64,000 nucleotides of DNA from the NCBI GenBank assembly GCA_963965975.1, contig OZ014415.1, forward strand, positions 749,001-813,000, read 5' to 3'. Source of the stretch: Xestospongia bergquistia. Taxonomy: Eukaryota; Porifera; Demospongiae; Haplosclerida; Petrosiidae. The position numbers were made by a program, and so were the translations under genes. This document shows, in pieces, positions 1 through 30,238 of the stretch; the stretch's first letter is position 1; each line of letters starts with the position of its first letter. The notes beneath the pieces are model-generated. The model did not search any database, was not told where the DNA came from, and was given only the letters and a program-made list of their open reading frames with translations.

Positions 1-243
1 AGATTTATTATAATGTTAGTTATTAATCTTGTACTAGACATTAGTATATCTATATTAGAATACCACATATTATCAATAGTTGTCATAGATAATTAAGGAG
101 AGTATTTTAAAGACAGTATTAAGTCAGGACCTATCATTTAACCTTGTCATAAGCTCTTATATTTACGATGTTACTAACTAACAAAATATATAATTAGGAG
201 AGACTTTAAAGTTTGTGTCATTATATTTACTAAACCACACCTA

Positions 244-1310
244 CCTTGAGCAGCTATATAACATTCTTTTCTCATATAACCCTAAAGAATAAAAGAGAAG
301 GTAATAGAGTAAACTCTTACAAAGTAAGGAAGACAAAAATAATAATATAATATGAACTAACTTACATCAATAAAACAGGCATTGATATAGTCACCATCAG
401 GGGTACCCTGTGGATTTTGAAGTTTGACACGAGAGAAATCATCTAATGATAAGTGTTATCAATAAAAGTAAAAACCACAATAAAAATACTAACAAGGAAA
501 GATGTTAGCAAATCTGTTCTTGGGTTTGTTTGCTTCAGTAGTACTTTCATTAAATGGAGTATCAGTTTGCATAGGAACAGACTATATTAAAAAAATAAAA
601 AAAATATTAATTAATAACTTTAGATCAATCTTTTCATAGATATCTCTACAACTTACTGACTATACTAACCACTAACCTTATATTCACTCTCAAATCCTTT
701 ATCAGAATCAATATGCATTCTTTGTACATGTTCATGGAAACTAGCTACAGCAATCGGCTTCATTCTTTCCAAAACTATAAAACAGATAATTCTAACAATG
801 ACATATTAAAATGTCTTACCCATATCTTCATCCAAATGTCCCTCATCTTCTTGGTTCTCTTTAAACTCATCTTCTATTTCCTTCATCTTTTTCTTGTCTG
901 GTGACAGAGGTTTAGTGTCAGCACTACCATTCATGATATCTGGAGCATCATTAAGTATAGAAAAATTATTAGTCACACCAGCTGACACAATAGGAGATTC
1001 TACAAGTTCAAACAAGTCCCTTGGTTTGTTTCTGCTACCACCAAAAGTAATACCTCCTTTATATCTTCTTTTATAACTATAACAATATCAATTATTATTG
1101 TTATTAGATTATTAAACTATTTATTAACTTACAGTACACAACAAACTATAATAACAATAATAATAATGATGGCAATAATGACACCTAAAACCACACCCAC
1201 AATTATACCAATCACTAAAAAGAGTAGAGGAGATAATACAAATCTTTATATTATATTTCTTACATGTTGTGTTGTCAGGAGGTTGGGTAGTGACTGAAAA
1301 TAAAGAAGAA

Positions 1311-1350
<40 letters not shown>

Positions 1351-4300
1351 ATAATAATATGTTAACATAATTATAATTAAATATAAAGGTATAATTATCT
1401 ATCATTATATTACATGTCATTAATTAAGTGTACAATATTATATTAACAATGATAAAAGTCATAGAGATATAATATTAATATTATATAATAAATAAAACAG
1501 AGTTTAATATGAACAACTTGTCAATGACTTACTTGGTGAATTTACTGTCACAGGAGGACTTGTAGGTCCTGAGATAAATCCTCCAGTCTCATTTTGTACT
1601 GCAACTCCAACAGTTACAGAATAATCCAGCTGTGCATCAACAGACACAGTAATTGATGTTTGATTATAGGGAACATATCTAGTAATATCACTAGTCTGTC
1701 TACGTCTATTGTTTTGGGGTTGAAGAATTATCTGATATTGAAAGAAACCTCTAGCTTGTTCAAGTGTCACTGGATTCCATGAAATTGTAATAGAGCTACC
1801 ATCAGAAGATCTAGTAGTTTCGATATTACCAGGTACAATCAAAGGAGCTAAAATGATATAAAATAAAGTTATGTAAAATGTTGTTCAACAAAGTGTTAAC
1901 TTACTCAAATATTTAGTGAAGACAGTAATTGATACAGCATTACCTTCTCCTAATTCATTAACAGCTACAACAGTAATATAGTACGGGACACCAGGACCTA
2001 TTGAGAACGATAGAACATTAATATTGACTTACTGATTGTTAATTATATTATATAATTAATGGGGATTAACTTAGTGACTTACTTAATTTTCCAATGATAT
2101 GAGTATAAGTAGTTACATTAGGAACAGCTGTAACTACTTGGTTTAAAGTAATACCACCTGTCACATATATCATGTAACGATTGATAAAACCATTAGGTGT
2201 AGTGGGCGGGGACCAAGTAAGATTAACAGCAGTATCATTGACTACTGGTATAGTGTTGTTAATAAACATACCATCAATTACGACTCGTCTGATAACAAGG
2301 AGAGGTTCAGAAGCAACTATTAAAGAAATCATATTAACAACAGATCATGTGATATCTACTTACTATCAGGATTAGTTCTTCCTTTAGTAATAGCACTAGG
2401 TCCATATCCAACTGATGTACTAGCTGAAACAGTAGCAGTATAATTCTGATAGGGTGAGAATCCATTAATAGTCATGGAAAAAGTTTCTTGATTAGAAGTC
2501 ACATTGATTATTGTGTTATTAATTTGGTTAGTAACCAAGTTTATTACAGTGAGATTATATTGTATGATAATGCCATTAGGAGTAACTGGATGTCTCCAAT
2601 TAAATGTAATATCAGTCTTTGTTGGAATGGAAATAAAGTCTTGAGGAGCATCATCAGGTCCTATTTCGGAGAATAAAAATTGATATTGTGATATGAACTT
2701 ACTATCTTGAGCTGTTTTAAATGAATGCTGTGTAGCTGGTCCTTCACCCACAACATTAATAGATGACAGATTACAAGTGTACTCAGTAAATGGTAGTAAT
2801 ACTGGAATAGTAAACATTGTCACTGGAGAATTCTGAGTGGCTGTCAGTCCAGAGACTTCAGATCCATCGTTGTTTTGTATACAAGTCAAGTTATATCCAA
2901 CTATCTCTCCATTTTGATCTACTCTAACTGGTGGATCCCAGTCTAATGTAACATTACGTGGAAGGAAGGTTGTATTGGTAAGATTCCTTGGAGAAGCAAT
3001 TGGTACTGAAAAATAGAAAAAAGTGACAGACATTAATATGAAGACAACCCAAAATGTACTAGTTGACTTACATGATGGTAACGTAGTAAAGTTCATTGTT
3101 TCACTACTAGTATTACCAATACAGTTAGTAGATACAACAGTGTAGTTATAAGTGTTAGCTTCTTCTAGATCAGTTAATATGATCTGATACATCAAGTTAA
3201 CAGCAGTAATGTTGTCAGTACCCACTAGACTAGAACTAGTAGTTAAAGTATTCTGTAATTCTAGACCAATATAGTTGATATGATATATCTCAGGTGTATA
3301 GGTAATAGATGGAATAGTAAAGTAGATAGTACTGGTAGTTTGTCCAACTGTTGATGATATATCAATGGCTACATGTGGATTTCTTTGAACTATATTTATT
3401 ATAAATGAAGGATAATATAATATTAATATAATTTCACTTACATCTCAAAATGGCTGTACTGTTCTCTGTTGAACTGATATCAGGAGACTCAGGAATAGTT
3501 AGTTTAGCTGTACAAGTGTAAGTACCAGAATCATTAGCAAAACTTGTTAGAAAACTCAGAGTATTCGTTACATAAGTGTCATCATTTTGAGTAGTAACCC
3601 TTTGACGTTCTGTACCATTATGTAACCAGATCACTTCAAGAGCTGGTATTACTAGAGCTGGTTTACTAGCAGTACATACTAGAGTAAAGTTATCATAAGG
3701 GTCTGAGTCAGAACAAGATGTTTCCAGACCCAGAAATGAGTCTGGCATGGCAGCAAAGTCTCCAATAACTGGATCTATAATAAAATATAATAAATATGAC
3801 AATATATTCTTCTAATTAAAGTCACAAATAAACTTTATTAATATTGTATTGTACAAAGTAATGAACACATACCTTCAACAGTAAAGTTAGTAGTAATATT
3901 AGTAGTACTGGCTGCATTAATATAATTATAACCAACCATTGGCATCACATCAACAGTACATGTATACATTCCAGAGTCCATTGAACTACTGAGAGTACTG
4001 AATTGAACTTGAGAACGATAAGTATTGAAGTCAATTTCTACAGGATTAATAAGTGAGATTCTTGACTGTCTGCTACCAGAGCCATCTTTGAGGATCTCAG
4101 GATCTGTTACTTGCATTCCAATTCCACTGCTGACCTCATCTAACATTGTCCATACAGTGTTAACGATAAAAGGAGTATTGACAAGATCATCTATTGTAAT
4201 ATCACATGTAATGGTCAGTTCACTACCAGCTAAATAGTCACTTTGTCTTGATAGACTAATATCTAAATCAGGAGTGGGAACTGTAAGAGGAAAAAGAAAG

Positions 4301-7300
4301 AGTAAGTTTATTAGCTGCTAGTGAAAAACATTAACTACATAAGATCATATCAATATGATTCTACATTTTAAAACTTACTTTGTAATGGTAGATCTTGTAC
4401 ACTAGTGTTAGTTACTGTGACATTAATCTCAGTCACTATGATGTTAGCTTGACATGTATATTGTCCAGCATCAGAGGTATTAAGTGAAGAGAAGAACAGT
4501 GACAGAGAGTACATTGTATCTGAGATATTACTAAGTACTGATGGTACACTGATAGTGTTTAGGTCATCAGATACTAATGATGTATTAATACTATCTTTGA
4601 TCCATATAATAGTTGGTGTCACTATAAGTCTGTCAATGACTTCAACAGTACAAGTAATGTTATATTCTTCACCAGGTCTGGCTATACCATTTGTCATAAT
4701 GTTCATTATTGGAGATGGGATTGCTATAAGAAAAAAGATAGGGAAAATACTTATCATATCTTTAAGTCCACTTTATAATTACAGTAGATAATGAAATACA
4801 CTAAAGTGCTTAACCTCGCTGTGGCTTATCCAGAGACCTCCTCAAGTGACGTAATCTCACGTGATGTGCAAGAAATTACTCAACATTTCTCTTCAATCAA
4901 AGGGACAAAAGCTTTGCCTTTTAGTGCGTCTATTGGGTACTTTACATTCTAATTGACAAAAGGTCCAATACTTTCCAACTTCTTAGTAAAAGTTAATGAT
5001 TCTCCAATGACAGCTATGGTGATAGTATTTTTAGTTCGCACTCAATGTATCGACAAAGATAACTGCCAAAAGTTAGTAAAACTGTCATAACTTTCCAAAG
5101 AAGTATTTTGGCCAAAATTCTCACTTTAAAAAGTTGGAAAATGTCATAAGCTGTATGCAGGAGATTTTTATTGAATTTTTGAGTCTTCACTGAAAGCTGT
5201 GCTTTTTTCAAAGGTTTTTCAGACTTTTAAAGCTTTTTGTTTGATGCTCCTTTTGGCAGTATTTTTAAGAAGTGCAGAAGTTTTACTACCATCCACTATA
5301 GTTTGGTGGCTATAAGTGCCTTATTTGCCGGGTTATAGCAGTTCAAAGCCATTTGCCCGGGTAACAGACAGACAGACACACACATACACACACACACACA
5401 CACTGACAAACTACAGTAACCCTTAATATGCACTCACACACAGCGAGGTTAATAATATACAGTGTAAAAAGAATTAAATACAATGTACCTTGTACAGTAA
5501 TAGTAATGCTAGTATTAGCTGATGAGTTCCTTACAAACTCATAGTCACTGATATTAGGTAGTATATTAAAATTACAGGAATACTTTCCACTATCGTCAGC
5601 ATTATCCAATGGATTAAAGTAAAGTGTAGCTTCATATTGAAGAGAGTCATTTTGTATGAGACCTTCCTTGATAGTAGCATCATTTGAAAGACCACTAGGA
5701 ACAGATATACCATTTCTTGTCCACTGATTTCTCACAATAACAGGTATTGTCACAAGATCATTCAATGTAATCACACATCTAAGAAAGAATGGTGTACCAG
5801 CATAGAGTATTCCTTGACGATTTTGAAAAATATTTGGAGTCACAGGAGGAACTACAAAATAATACCAAATACTTGATATAATAGTGTAAATATTATTGTA
5901 TAACTCACAGTCAACAATCAGTTCATAGTCCTCTTCAACAAACTGAGCATCATAAGTAGCAGTTGCTGGATCATTAGTTCCATTAACACCAGTCACATTA
6001 AAATCAGCTTTACATATATATACTCCTCTGTCTTCAAACCTCACTGGTTCCAGTATTATTGTCCAATTGGTTTCAGACCCAGTATCATCAGTGGTAATAG
6101 TATAGGGAATGTTTATATCTTGTAGTAAATATGTATCTGTAGTGTTCATTTTCATTATCACAATATGTGGTGTGACAACTAATCTCTCTACTACTCTCAC
6201 TGTACAAGTGATATTGAGGTTTTGACCTACTTCAGTAGAACCCACAGCATAGATATTTAACTGCATATCAGTCATATCTGAAACATTAAACAGTAAAAAT
6301 GATGTGTACAATGAAGAAGATAAAGGTACTTACTTTGAACAGTTATTGTGTCAGTAATACTGTTTACTCCATTGATAATAAAATAACCTGGTGGTGGATC
6401 AAGAGGTGGTTGAATGGAACTAATAGTCATCTGACAGGTATATGTTCCAGTGTCATTAAAGTTACTATTATGATCTCCATTATCAATTGGTAGAAACACT
6501 AGTGTACTCTCAAACTCATTGTTTCCATTACTACTAACATTAGTGATCATACGTCGTGATTCAACAGGTATAGTATTGTTTTGAGGATCAAACCAGACTA
6601 CAGTAGCTGACACTGTTGTGTCCACTACACTGGGTAGTGTACCAGTACAGGTCAGGTTAAAGTTAGTACTCTCATAGATAGGACCAGTAGAAGGACTACG
6701 TGTGATAACCATACTGGGAGGAGGGACTATAATAAAGATATTATTCCAGTAATTTTTTTTCCCAACAAATAACTTACTTTGAACATTAAGATCTCTCAAT
6801 ACATGATCATTGACTCCTAAATCACTAAATGTCACTGAACAATAATACCTTCTACCATCAGATGTCTTCACTGGATTAAGTGTTAGAGTACTTAAAATAA
6901 GATTACCAATCTTAGTCAAATTTCCTATTGTAGCATCACTGTTAATAACTTCAACTCTTTGTTGTCTAGCTAGATCATAACTCCATACTACTACAACTCT
7001 AGTAAAATCATGTACTAGTCTCTCAGGTATATTGATATTACATGTCATAGTGAACTGGTCTCCAGCAGTGGGTGTGGTTGGAAATAGAATATCAACAATG
7101 ACATGATCAGCAGTGAAATCTATAAATTAATTAATAACAATAATTATTATTATTACTATATGTACAATTAAGTATTATACCTGCCACATTTAGTGTAATG
7201 TTGTTGTTATTCTCATTACCAGTAATATAAGAAGATACAGGAGATGGTAGAACACTCGCAGTACAAAAGTACATAACATTGTCTCTAGTATTACTTAAAC

Positions 7301-10300
7301 TTTCAATATGTAATGTACTAGTGTACACATGTGATCCTAACATAGTCAGTGAACTAATAGTATAGTCACTGTTATTAGTAAGAGGAGAACCACCATTACG
7401 AGACCATTCAACATCAACATTAACTCCAGTATTAACAACATCACTGATGCTAACATTACATACTATATCAAGATATGTAGCCTCTATTAGTGAATTTGGA
7501 TCAACAGGATGAATAGAGACAGTAACTGTTGGTTGTGGAACTAGAGGGAATGAAAGAGTCTGATGCAATACATATATAAATCAATACCTAAATTACACAA
7601 TAGACATATATCAGAGTAGTACTATATTATAGAGAAACATCAGTACATGACACTTTATATAATTACCATACAAAAACATATTGAATACATAACTTACTAA
7701 TAGTATTAATAGTGAAAGTTTCAATATAAGAGACTTGATAACTGATATCAATCTGACTGATGTTCACTACACATTGATATTGTCCTCTATGTGATGTATT
7801 TAGTGGAGTGTAGGATATAGATATACTGTTATCTCCAGAATTTTTCGAAGAGTTAATCACACCTTCTCCAATCTTGACTATAGTGGTATCAACAACAATA
7901 TTATAGAGGTTATCATCCACATCTACTGTACACACTACAGAATAGTTCTCTCCTATAACACCTGCACCAATAGTAGTAACATTGATTACTGGAGCTGGTA
8001 TAGCTACAATGATAGAATGAACTAAATTAGCACATTAGCAATAGACTGGACTGACCTTGTACTATCAATTCAGTTAGTGCAGAACTATTGCTACTGATAA
8101 TAAAAGGTTTCAATTCAAAGTTAAATCCAGACCCTATAGATCCAGATCCTACAGATCTAGACCCTATAGGACTAACAGTTCCAGTACAAGTATAATTACC
8201 AGCATCATCATTGTCTATAGGAGTGAATGCGAGTATTGTAGAATAGACATTGTTATTGATTGTCAAGGTCTTGTTAATCCTAGAATTAGACAGATCTACA
8301 GGTTGTCCATTCTTGTCCAAGTTAATAGTGACATTTGGTGTAGGAGGAATAGGATCACTGAGACTGACAATACAAGACAAATATTGTTGAGTAGCACGAG
8401 TGAAGATAAGTAAACTACCAGGAGTTATAGAGACAGTTGGAGTTGGTACTGATGAAGAAAACATAGTAACTAAGATGTAAACATTGTTATGAACTTACTA
8501 ATGATATAAACAGTTGCTGTTGCATTACTAACTCCAATAAATATGTCATCACCACGTGTTACAGTAAGATTAGCTACACAAGCATACTCACCACCATGTG
8601 TATACATTAATGGATTAAACTGAAGTTCATAAGTTTGTTCAGTGTCTGATATCATAGTTAAATTCTGAGTGATTCCAGAGCCATCAATTACTTCCATTCC
8701 ATTATTGTCAAACCAAGTGATATTTGGTGTACCAAATACCACACTAACAGAACATAACAAGCTATACATATTACCAGCAATATTACTTTCAGATGTAGTA
8801 ATACTAACAGTAGGATTACCTATATAAATACAAACATTATACTTATTACAAGATTTTTGCATCAAATCTTACCAAGTGTACTGAAGGTATAATTTTTGCT
8901 AGTACTTCTTTGTAGAGGTATACCAGGTAGACTGAGGGTAGCTGTACAAGTGTATAGTCCTTCTTGAGTCTGATTGACAGGAAAAAATGTTAAAGTGGCA
9001 GAGTTATCTCCATTATTAGTCAGTGTCACATTATCTTCCAGAGCTCTGTTGCCATTATACAGCCATATGACATTAACTTTAGCCAACTCTACTAGGTTAT
9101 CTGGTACTGTGACATTACAGGTTAAAGTAAAGGTCTCTGTTACAATAGGTATTCCCATATCAAATATTTCCACTGAAGGTAAAGGTACAGCTACAAGAGA
9201 TGAAATGTAAGTGACAGTATTTAATAGTATGACACATGTACCTTCAACTATAACAGTAACATTTTCAGATCTTGCTTCTGAAGGAATTACAAATGAAGAG
9301 AAGACAAAACTAGCATTTGCTCCAACTTGAGCCCTACAGTAATACTGGGCTCCATTGTCTCCAGTTAATGATAGATCACTGATATTTAAACTACTACCAT
9401 ACACTGTATTATTTAGCTGACCAGTATCAATACTATATCGAGTATTATCATGAACTACTACTCCATTTGGTCCAAACCATGTGATACTGACATTAGTGTC
9501 TACATCCAGTGATGTTATGATAACATGACAACCCAGAGAGACCATACCACTCTCAAAGTTACGATTATTTAGTTCAGTATTAGGAGTAACTAGTGTACTA
9601 ACCACTGGATCTGGAACTATATAATATAAAATATAATACAACTAATAAAAATAAAATTAATACTAACCTTGGACAGATACACTAATTTGTCTTGGTAGTG
9701 TGAATAGATCACTGTTCTGTCCTTCAATAAATGCTGAACCACATGTATAATTTCCAACTTGAGAAGCTTGAAGATTAATAAAGTTCAAATCCAATGAGTA
9801 AATATTAGTATCTGTTAACATGATAGTATCCACTCTACCAACTGATATGTCTTCAGTAGTTATATTAATAACTTGTAAATATGGATCTGCCCACATCACT
9901 TGTACCTCCACTATTTCATCAAGTTCAGCAGATATAGAGGTATTACATATTACTATAAAGTTGGAACCATATGACAATGGAACATTGGGACCAGTTACCT
10001 CAGCAGATATAACTATTAATGAATGTCAATGAGAATACTGACAAAGTACTATATTTACCTTGAGGTATGGCAATATCAATAGACTCACTAGGTAAGTCTC
10101 CTCCATAGGCTACAACAAATACTGTGTGATTGACATCAGGTTGTAGAAAAGTTATGTTGAGTTCTGTGGCATTTGTCTCAATACTAACTCTTGTACCATT
10201 AGATAGATCAAGGAGCACCTCATAACCTTTTACTGTTGGAATATTATCGATGGGAGGTGACCAGGTAAGTAAAACTAATGTTACACCAGCTCTTCTAGAA

Positions 10301-11545
10301 CTGAAGTTAGTAGGTGGATTAGTAACTAGAGAAAAATTAATTCATAATTATAAAGTTAATATGATTATTTAAAAGACAACTTACCACTGATGTTTATACC
10401 AGGAGTGGTAGGTGTAGGAAATGATCTTATTGATGAATCTGTTCTTACAGTACAAGTATATTCACCAGCTTCTCTTCTCCTAATAGTTATAGTCACACCT
10501 ACTCTAACAGAATCAGTAGATATATCAGGTACACGATTTAAATCTTCCTCAGGTATATTAATTGTGTTGCTATTAACAGAACATGTTACTGTTGTAGGAG
10601 GTGTATTTGTGACATTAAAGTAGAGAGTGAACACTGGAGGATTAGCATCTCTTGTAGAGAGTAAAGTAAATTCTAGGTTACGATCCACACTAGGACCACC
10701 TATAAGATGTATGAATTTAATTGGATAATATCAAATATAACTCTTGGTTCTAATAACATGTTATTATATCATGTATTGAGTATTAACTATAATAAATGTG
10801 ATATGTGTCTAATAAACTGTATATTCATAAGTGCCAACTATACTCTATAGTGGCTTACTACTTTGATCATTTAAGTTAATATGCTAAATATAAGATTAAG
10901 TTAATGAGACAGATCAAACATTTAATTAGTTGTACAACAATCAGTCAGCTGTTGAATCACTCCTAATACAGGATAGTAATTTATTGGATTGGATTTTATT
11001 ATGCATGGTTTTCTAACATTAGATATAACTTACCACTGTTTTGAAAAGTACCATCTCTATATGCAGCTACATACAGTGTCTGATTTACTCCTTTTTCATT
11101 GGGAATAATACAAGAGTACAATCCCTCAAATGAAGTTAGCCCATCACGTCTAAGTAGACCCACTTGACCAGTGACATTAGTATTATATGATTGTAATGGA
11201 GTAGCACCACTTTGTGTAGGTACTGGTGATCCATTAGGTAAGTACCAGACGCCTATCATACTCTCATTAAGAGCACTTTGACACCATATACCATCATTTT
11301 GACTGTCACTATTAGTATCAATATCATGGAACTGGGCAGCTTTCACCATAAAGTAGTTAGGTATTACTCTATCTTCCTCACCTAGATAAAGTCTGACTCC
11401 TATATTATAGTATATAACATAATAATAAATATAAGTATTATATCATACCAGTAGTGGGAAGAGGAGGTAAAGTACCAATGGCTGTCACTCCATATCTTAT
11501 AGTCACCACTAGTACAAGTAACAGCAACCACTTTAGAATTGTCAT
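244..11545 (-). CDS. Receptor-type protein tyrosine phosphatase A (RPTP-A), 3' end beyond left edge
   Basis: Large multi-exon membrane receptor phosphatase. It starts at ATG 11545-11543, whose exon (11545-11449) encodes a hydrophobic signal peptide beginning MTILKWLLLL. Then come about 16 Ig-like exons (roughly 11.4 to 3.4 kb) with an FN3 exon (10060-10325) after the second, five FN3 units (3390 to 1535), a 30-nt microexon (1264-1293), a TM exon (1133-1214) and a charged juxtamembrane exon (820-1076). The cytosolic exons at about 770-680, 565-485, 455-378 and 281-244 carry the N-terminal signatures of a classical PTP domain: HVQRMHIDSDKGFESEY, NKPKNRFAN, DFSRVKL, GDYINACFID and GYMRKECYIAAQ. 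The WPD loop and the HCX5R signature are not in the window, so catalytic competence cannot be judged. The family dephosphorylates phosphotyrosine at the plasma membrane, here with an adhesion-like ectodomain; the ligand is unknown. I am sure of the family, less so of the exact exon count. Confidence 0.88.
1133..1214 (-). other. Transmembrane exon of RPTP-A
   Basis: An 82-nt exon with acceptor TTTTTAG before 1214 and donor GTAAGT after 1133. It encodes an uninterrupted run of Ile, Val, Leu and Gly (about 22 residues starting IGIIVGVVLG), ending in two Cys residues. The next exon begins with basic residues (RRYKGG), as expected at a cytosolic membrane boundary. Confidence 0.85.
1264..1293 (-). 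other. 30-nt microexon of RPTP-A just outside the membrane
   Basis: Flanked by a good acceptor (TTTCAG) and donor (GTAAGA), it encodes about ten residues (TTQPPDNTT-like). It keeps the frame into the TM exon across a phase junction (ACAACAT joined to TGATTGG). Its length is divisible by three, so skipping would preserve the frame. Confidence 0.6.
1314..1358. repeat. (TA)n/(AAT)n microsatellite
   Basis: A pure TA run passing into AAT repeats, in the RPTP-A intron between the last FN3 exon and the microexon. Confidence 0.95.
1535..3390 (-). other. Membrane-proximal fibronectin type III block of RPTP-A
   Basis: Five FN3-like units, at about 3390-3075, 3005-2710, 2660-2365, 2320-1905 (split over two exons) and 1850-1535. 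Each has the FN3 pattern of a Trp in strand B (for example TWSPP, DWDPP, SWNPV), a Tyr in strand C and Y-x-V/T-V near strand F. This lies between the Ig array and the TM helix, the usual RPTP order. Confidence 0.75.
3445..11403 (-). other. Ig-like domain exon array of RPTP-A
   Basis: Successive exons each encode one Ig-like domain, recognised by an early Cys, an Ile/Val-x-Trp core and a late Asp/Gly-x-Tyr-x-Cys. Approximate exons: 11403-11034, 10700-10385, 10010-9665, 9620-9245, 9195-8872, 8820-8500, 8450-8057, 8005-7697, 7545-7183, 7120-6777, 6730-6335, 6280-5910, 5850-5487, 4725-4380, 4280-3870 and 3775-3445. Many end in a V-Q-G/S tail, and the boundaries I checked are phase 1 on both sides. 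The domains are rich in N-x-S/T sites, as expected for an extracellular region. Confidence 0.8.
4810..5452. mobile_element. Non-autonomous TTAA-flanked (piggyBac-type) element
   Basis: The element (4814-5448, 635 bp) is bounded by TTAA on both sides. Its ends are exact inverted repeats, CCTCGCTGTG on the left and CACAGCGAGG on the right. TTAA target duplication is the hallmark of piggyBac transposition. No transposase is present; the interior is simple, with an internal (CA)n/(GACA)n tract near the right end. It lies in an RPTP-A intron between two Ig exons, without damage to either exon. Confidence 0.7.
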
Positions 11546-14040
11546 GGTAACTAATGACTATAAAACAAAAAGTATTAAATTATCATAATTATCATGTAGG
11601 AAATAAAGAAGTTTTAATGTTTATTTAATTGATTATTTTAATAATTAATTCCAAGTTATTAATCTATGAACAATATATTAATTGTTTGTAATAATTTTAG
11701 CAAATTTAGCAAATATTGTAATAATCTCTAAAATTGGAATGCAGAAAATTTTAATAATAATTAAAGTTAAATGGCTGGGACTTGGAAAATCATTAAAATC
11801 AATACATTTCAATATGTAAGTCACTAAATTTAGTACACACACAATTAATAGCAGGTTTAAAATTTATTGTTACAAAAAACAAAAGTGATTTTTTGAAATA
11901 ATAAAATTGTATGATATTAACAACAATTGTTATCTTTTCGTTCATATAGAGTACTTCAACAACAACAACAACAACAACAATAATAATAACAATAGTAGTG
12001 TTGACATGAATGAACCTGTTATTATTATGTTTTCAAATTATAAAACTACTATATTTTTATCATATCTTTACTTTATAACATAGGTAGATAGTTGTACTTA
12101 GAAATGTTGCTAATAACTACTTTGTAGTTAATGATAAATCTTAAGGCTTACTGACATGTGTTATGTAAGTATATCAGTCAGAAATACATCAATCCTAAAA
12201 TATTTATCTATTATTGCTATAGTAATATATAATAGTTGTTCTAAAATTTGTCCCTCTAATTTCAAAAATAAATAAAATTATTTCACAAAATTTAATAATT
12301 AGGAATTTAACTCCCATGTACACGTGTGTTCCATGCTGTGGCTACCAACTTTGAGGACAAAAGGCTAAAAAATTATTAGCAAGCTTTATTTACAAGATTT
12401 TTCCAACAACACTACTTTCACTATATTATAAAGTATTTTGAGAACTATAAAATATTACAGTTTGAAGTTCAAATCATTAGTTATTGTCAAGAAAGAACGA
12501 TAAAAACATGTTCTCTATTTGTTGACACGCCCTCATGTTGCCCTCAAAGATGGCAACTTCTTATTGAAGTTTCTTAATCACATAAAATATTATAGCTACA
12601 CTTTGAAACCCCTCCCTATTCTAGTTTTGGTACAACCCTCTAAATTTAACAACATGATACATCAATATAAACATCATTGTATTATATAGATATTAAAGAT
12701 AGTTATTAGTGAATAGCAGCTGAAGTAAGTAGTTTAGACATTCTAAATTCATTGAACAGCTTTTAATCAATGGTAGCCATTTTAATGAATTACACATGAT
12801 GGACACACACTCATTCTAATTCTGTCAAAAGTTATTCACAAACAATTTTGGTCCTTTTAACCTCCAAAGTTTACCTAACCTTGTCCAAATTTACCATGAC
12901 AAATTCTCAACTAACTACAACAGTTCATTATAATACAATAATATAATTGATATCATAGAAATACACAATATAACAAAGATTAGAGACATAATGATTGATA
13001 TTAAAAGGCTTCTGTCATTATCTCTATTTAAATAGGGGATTGTATGTCATAACAATCTCAATTAGTGGGTGTAGCTTTAATACCTTACACCTGCATATCA
13101 CCTAATGGTCAAAATTTGCTATGAGTGCAGTTTGATGCTAACATTATAAACTACAAACATAGTTAGTATCAAACATTATCTAAAGATATTGACTCAAACA
13201 ACCTATATATGATTATATCTAATAAATAAACAGATTACCTTCAAGTGTAGCTTTATTGAGATACTTACAATATGTTTAGAAGACGCATATAATATAAATA
13301 ATCATATTGTTTTATCTCTAATCTCTTACCTATGGATTATATCAGCCTAAATCCCTGCAAATGATAGCAATGTCTCCCCTTCTTTGCTAGTAGAAGGGGG
13401 GCGGTTATAGAGCGATGATGAAATAAGAGCAACACAATCCACGAGGTACGAGAACACCCCTAAGACAAAAAACGGCTTCCTTGTGACACCTCTCTGCTTG
13501 TAACTTTGTTACACAACAGTAAAGATGAGAGACAGAGAAACCAGCAACAGAAAAAGAGAGAAGATAAAGAGATAGTGTCAGCAATTCCTGTACAACTTAG
13601 CACAGCAGATAATAATATTAATATATGTTAATTACTTTTCAATGAATATTAATAACACATCGACTCTTCAAGACATATGGTCTATTAATGGAATGATATG
13701 ATCCCCACAGCACAAACAGTATATAGATTACTTTGAAAGAATTGAAATCAACTTTTTATTGTAATAATAGAACAAACAATAATAATTATTGAAATGTAAT
13801 TCAAATATACAATTGAGAAAATACATTATATATTATCAGCTTTATTATAAAGAACATAATATTATACAAGACAATAGGAAATGATCTGTTTTCCATTGAA
13901 CACCTAAAAAGTTTCACACAATAATAATTAAATTGTTACAAACATATAATATTAGTATGTTGTGTGTATTATGTGATAAATCACTCTATACTATAATAGT
14001 TTAATGTAACAATAACAATAATGAGTTGTTAAATGTATGT
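11546..14040. other. Intergenic region between RPTP-B (upstream) and RPTP-A
   Basis: About 2.5 kb of AT-rich DNA with no convincing coding region. It contains a short (CAA)n run near 11957-11985 and TTTATT motifs (AATAAA on the minus strand) near 13756 and 13840, plausible poly(A) signals for RPTP-B. A small GC-richer patch at 13360-13560, including a CCCCTTC...GAAGGGG hairpin, could belong to the RPTP-A promoter or 5' UTR. No RNA gene was recognised. Confidence 0.6.

Positions 14041-30238
<16,198 letters not shown>

Noticed and set aside
5014..5211. 65-codon minus-strand open frame
   Set aside because: Falls inside the TTAA-flanked element and has no recognisable domain.
12330..12555. Possible inverted repeat around ACTTTGAGG / CCTCAAAGA blocks
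   Set aside because: Only a short core matches; not clearly above chance and no flanking duplication.
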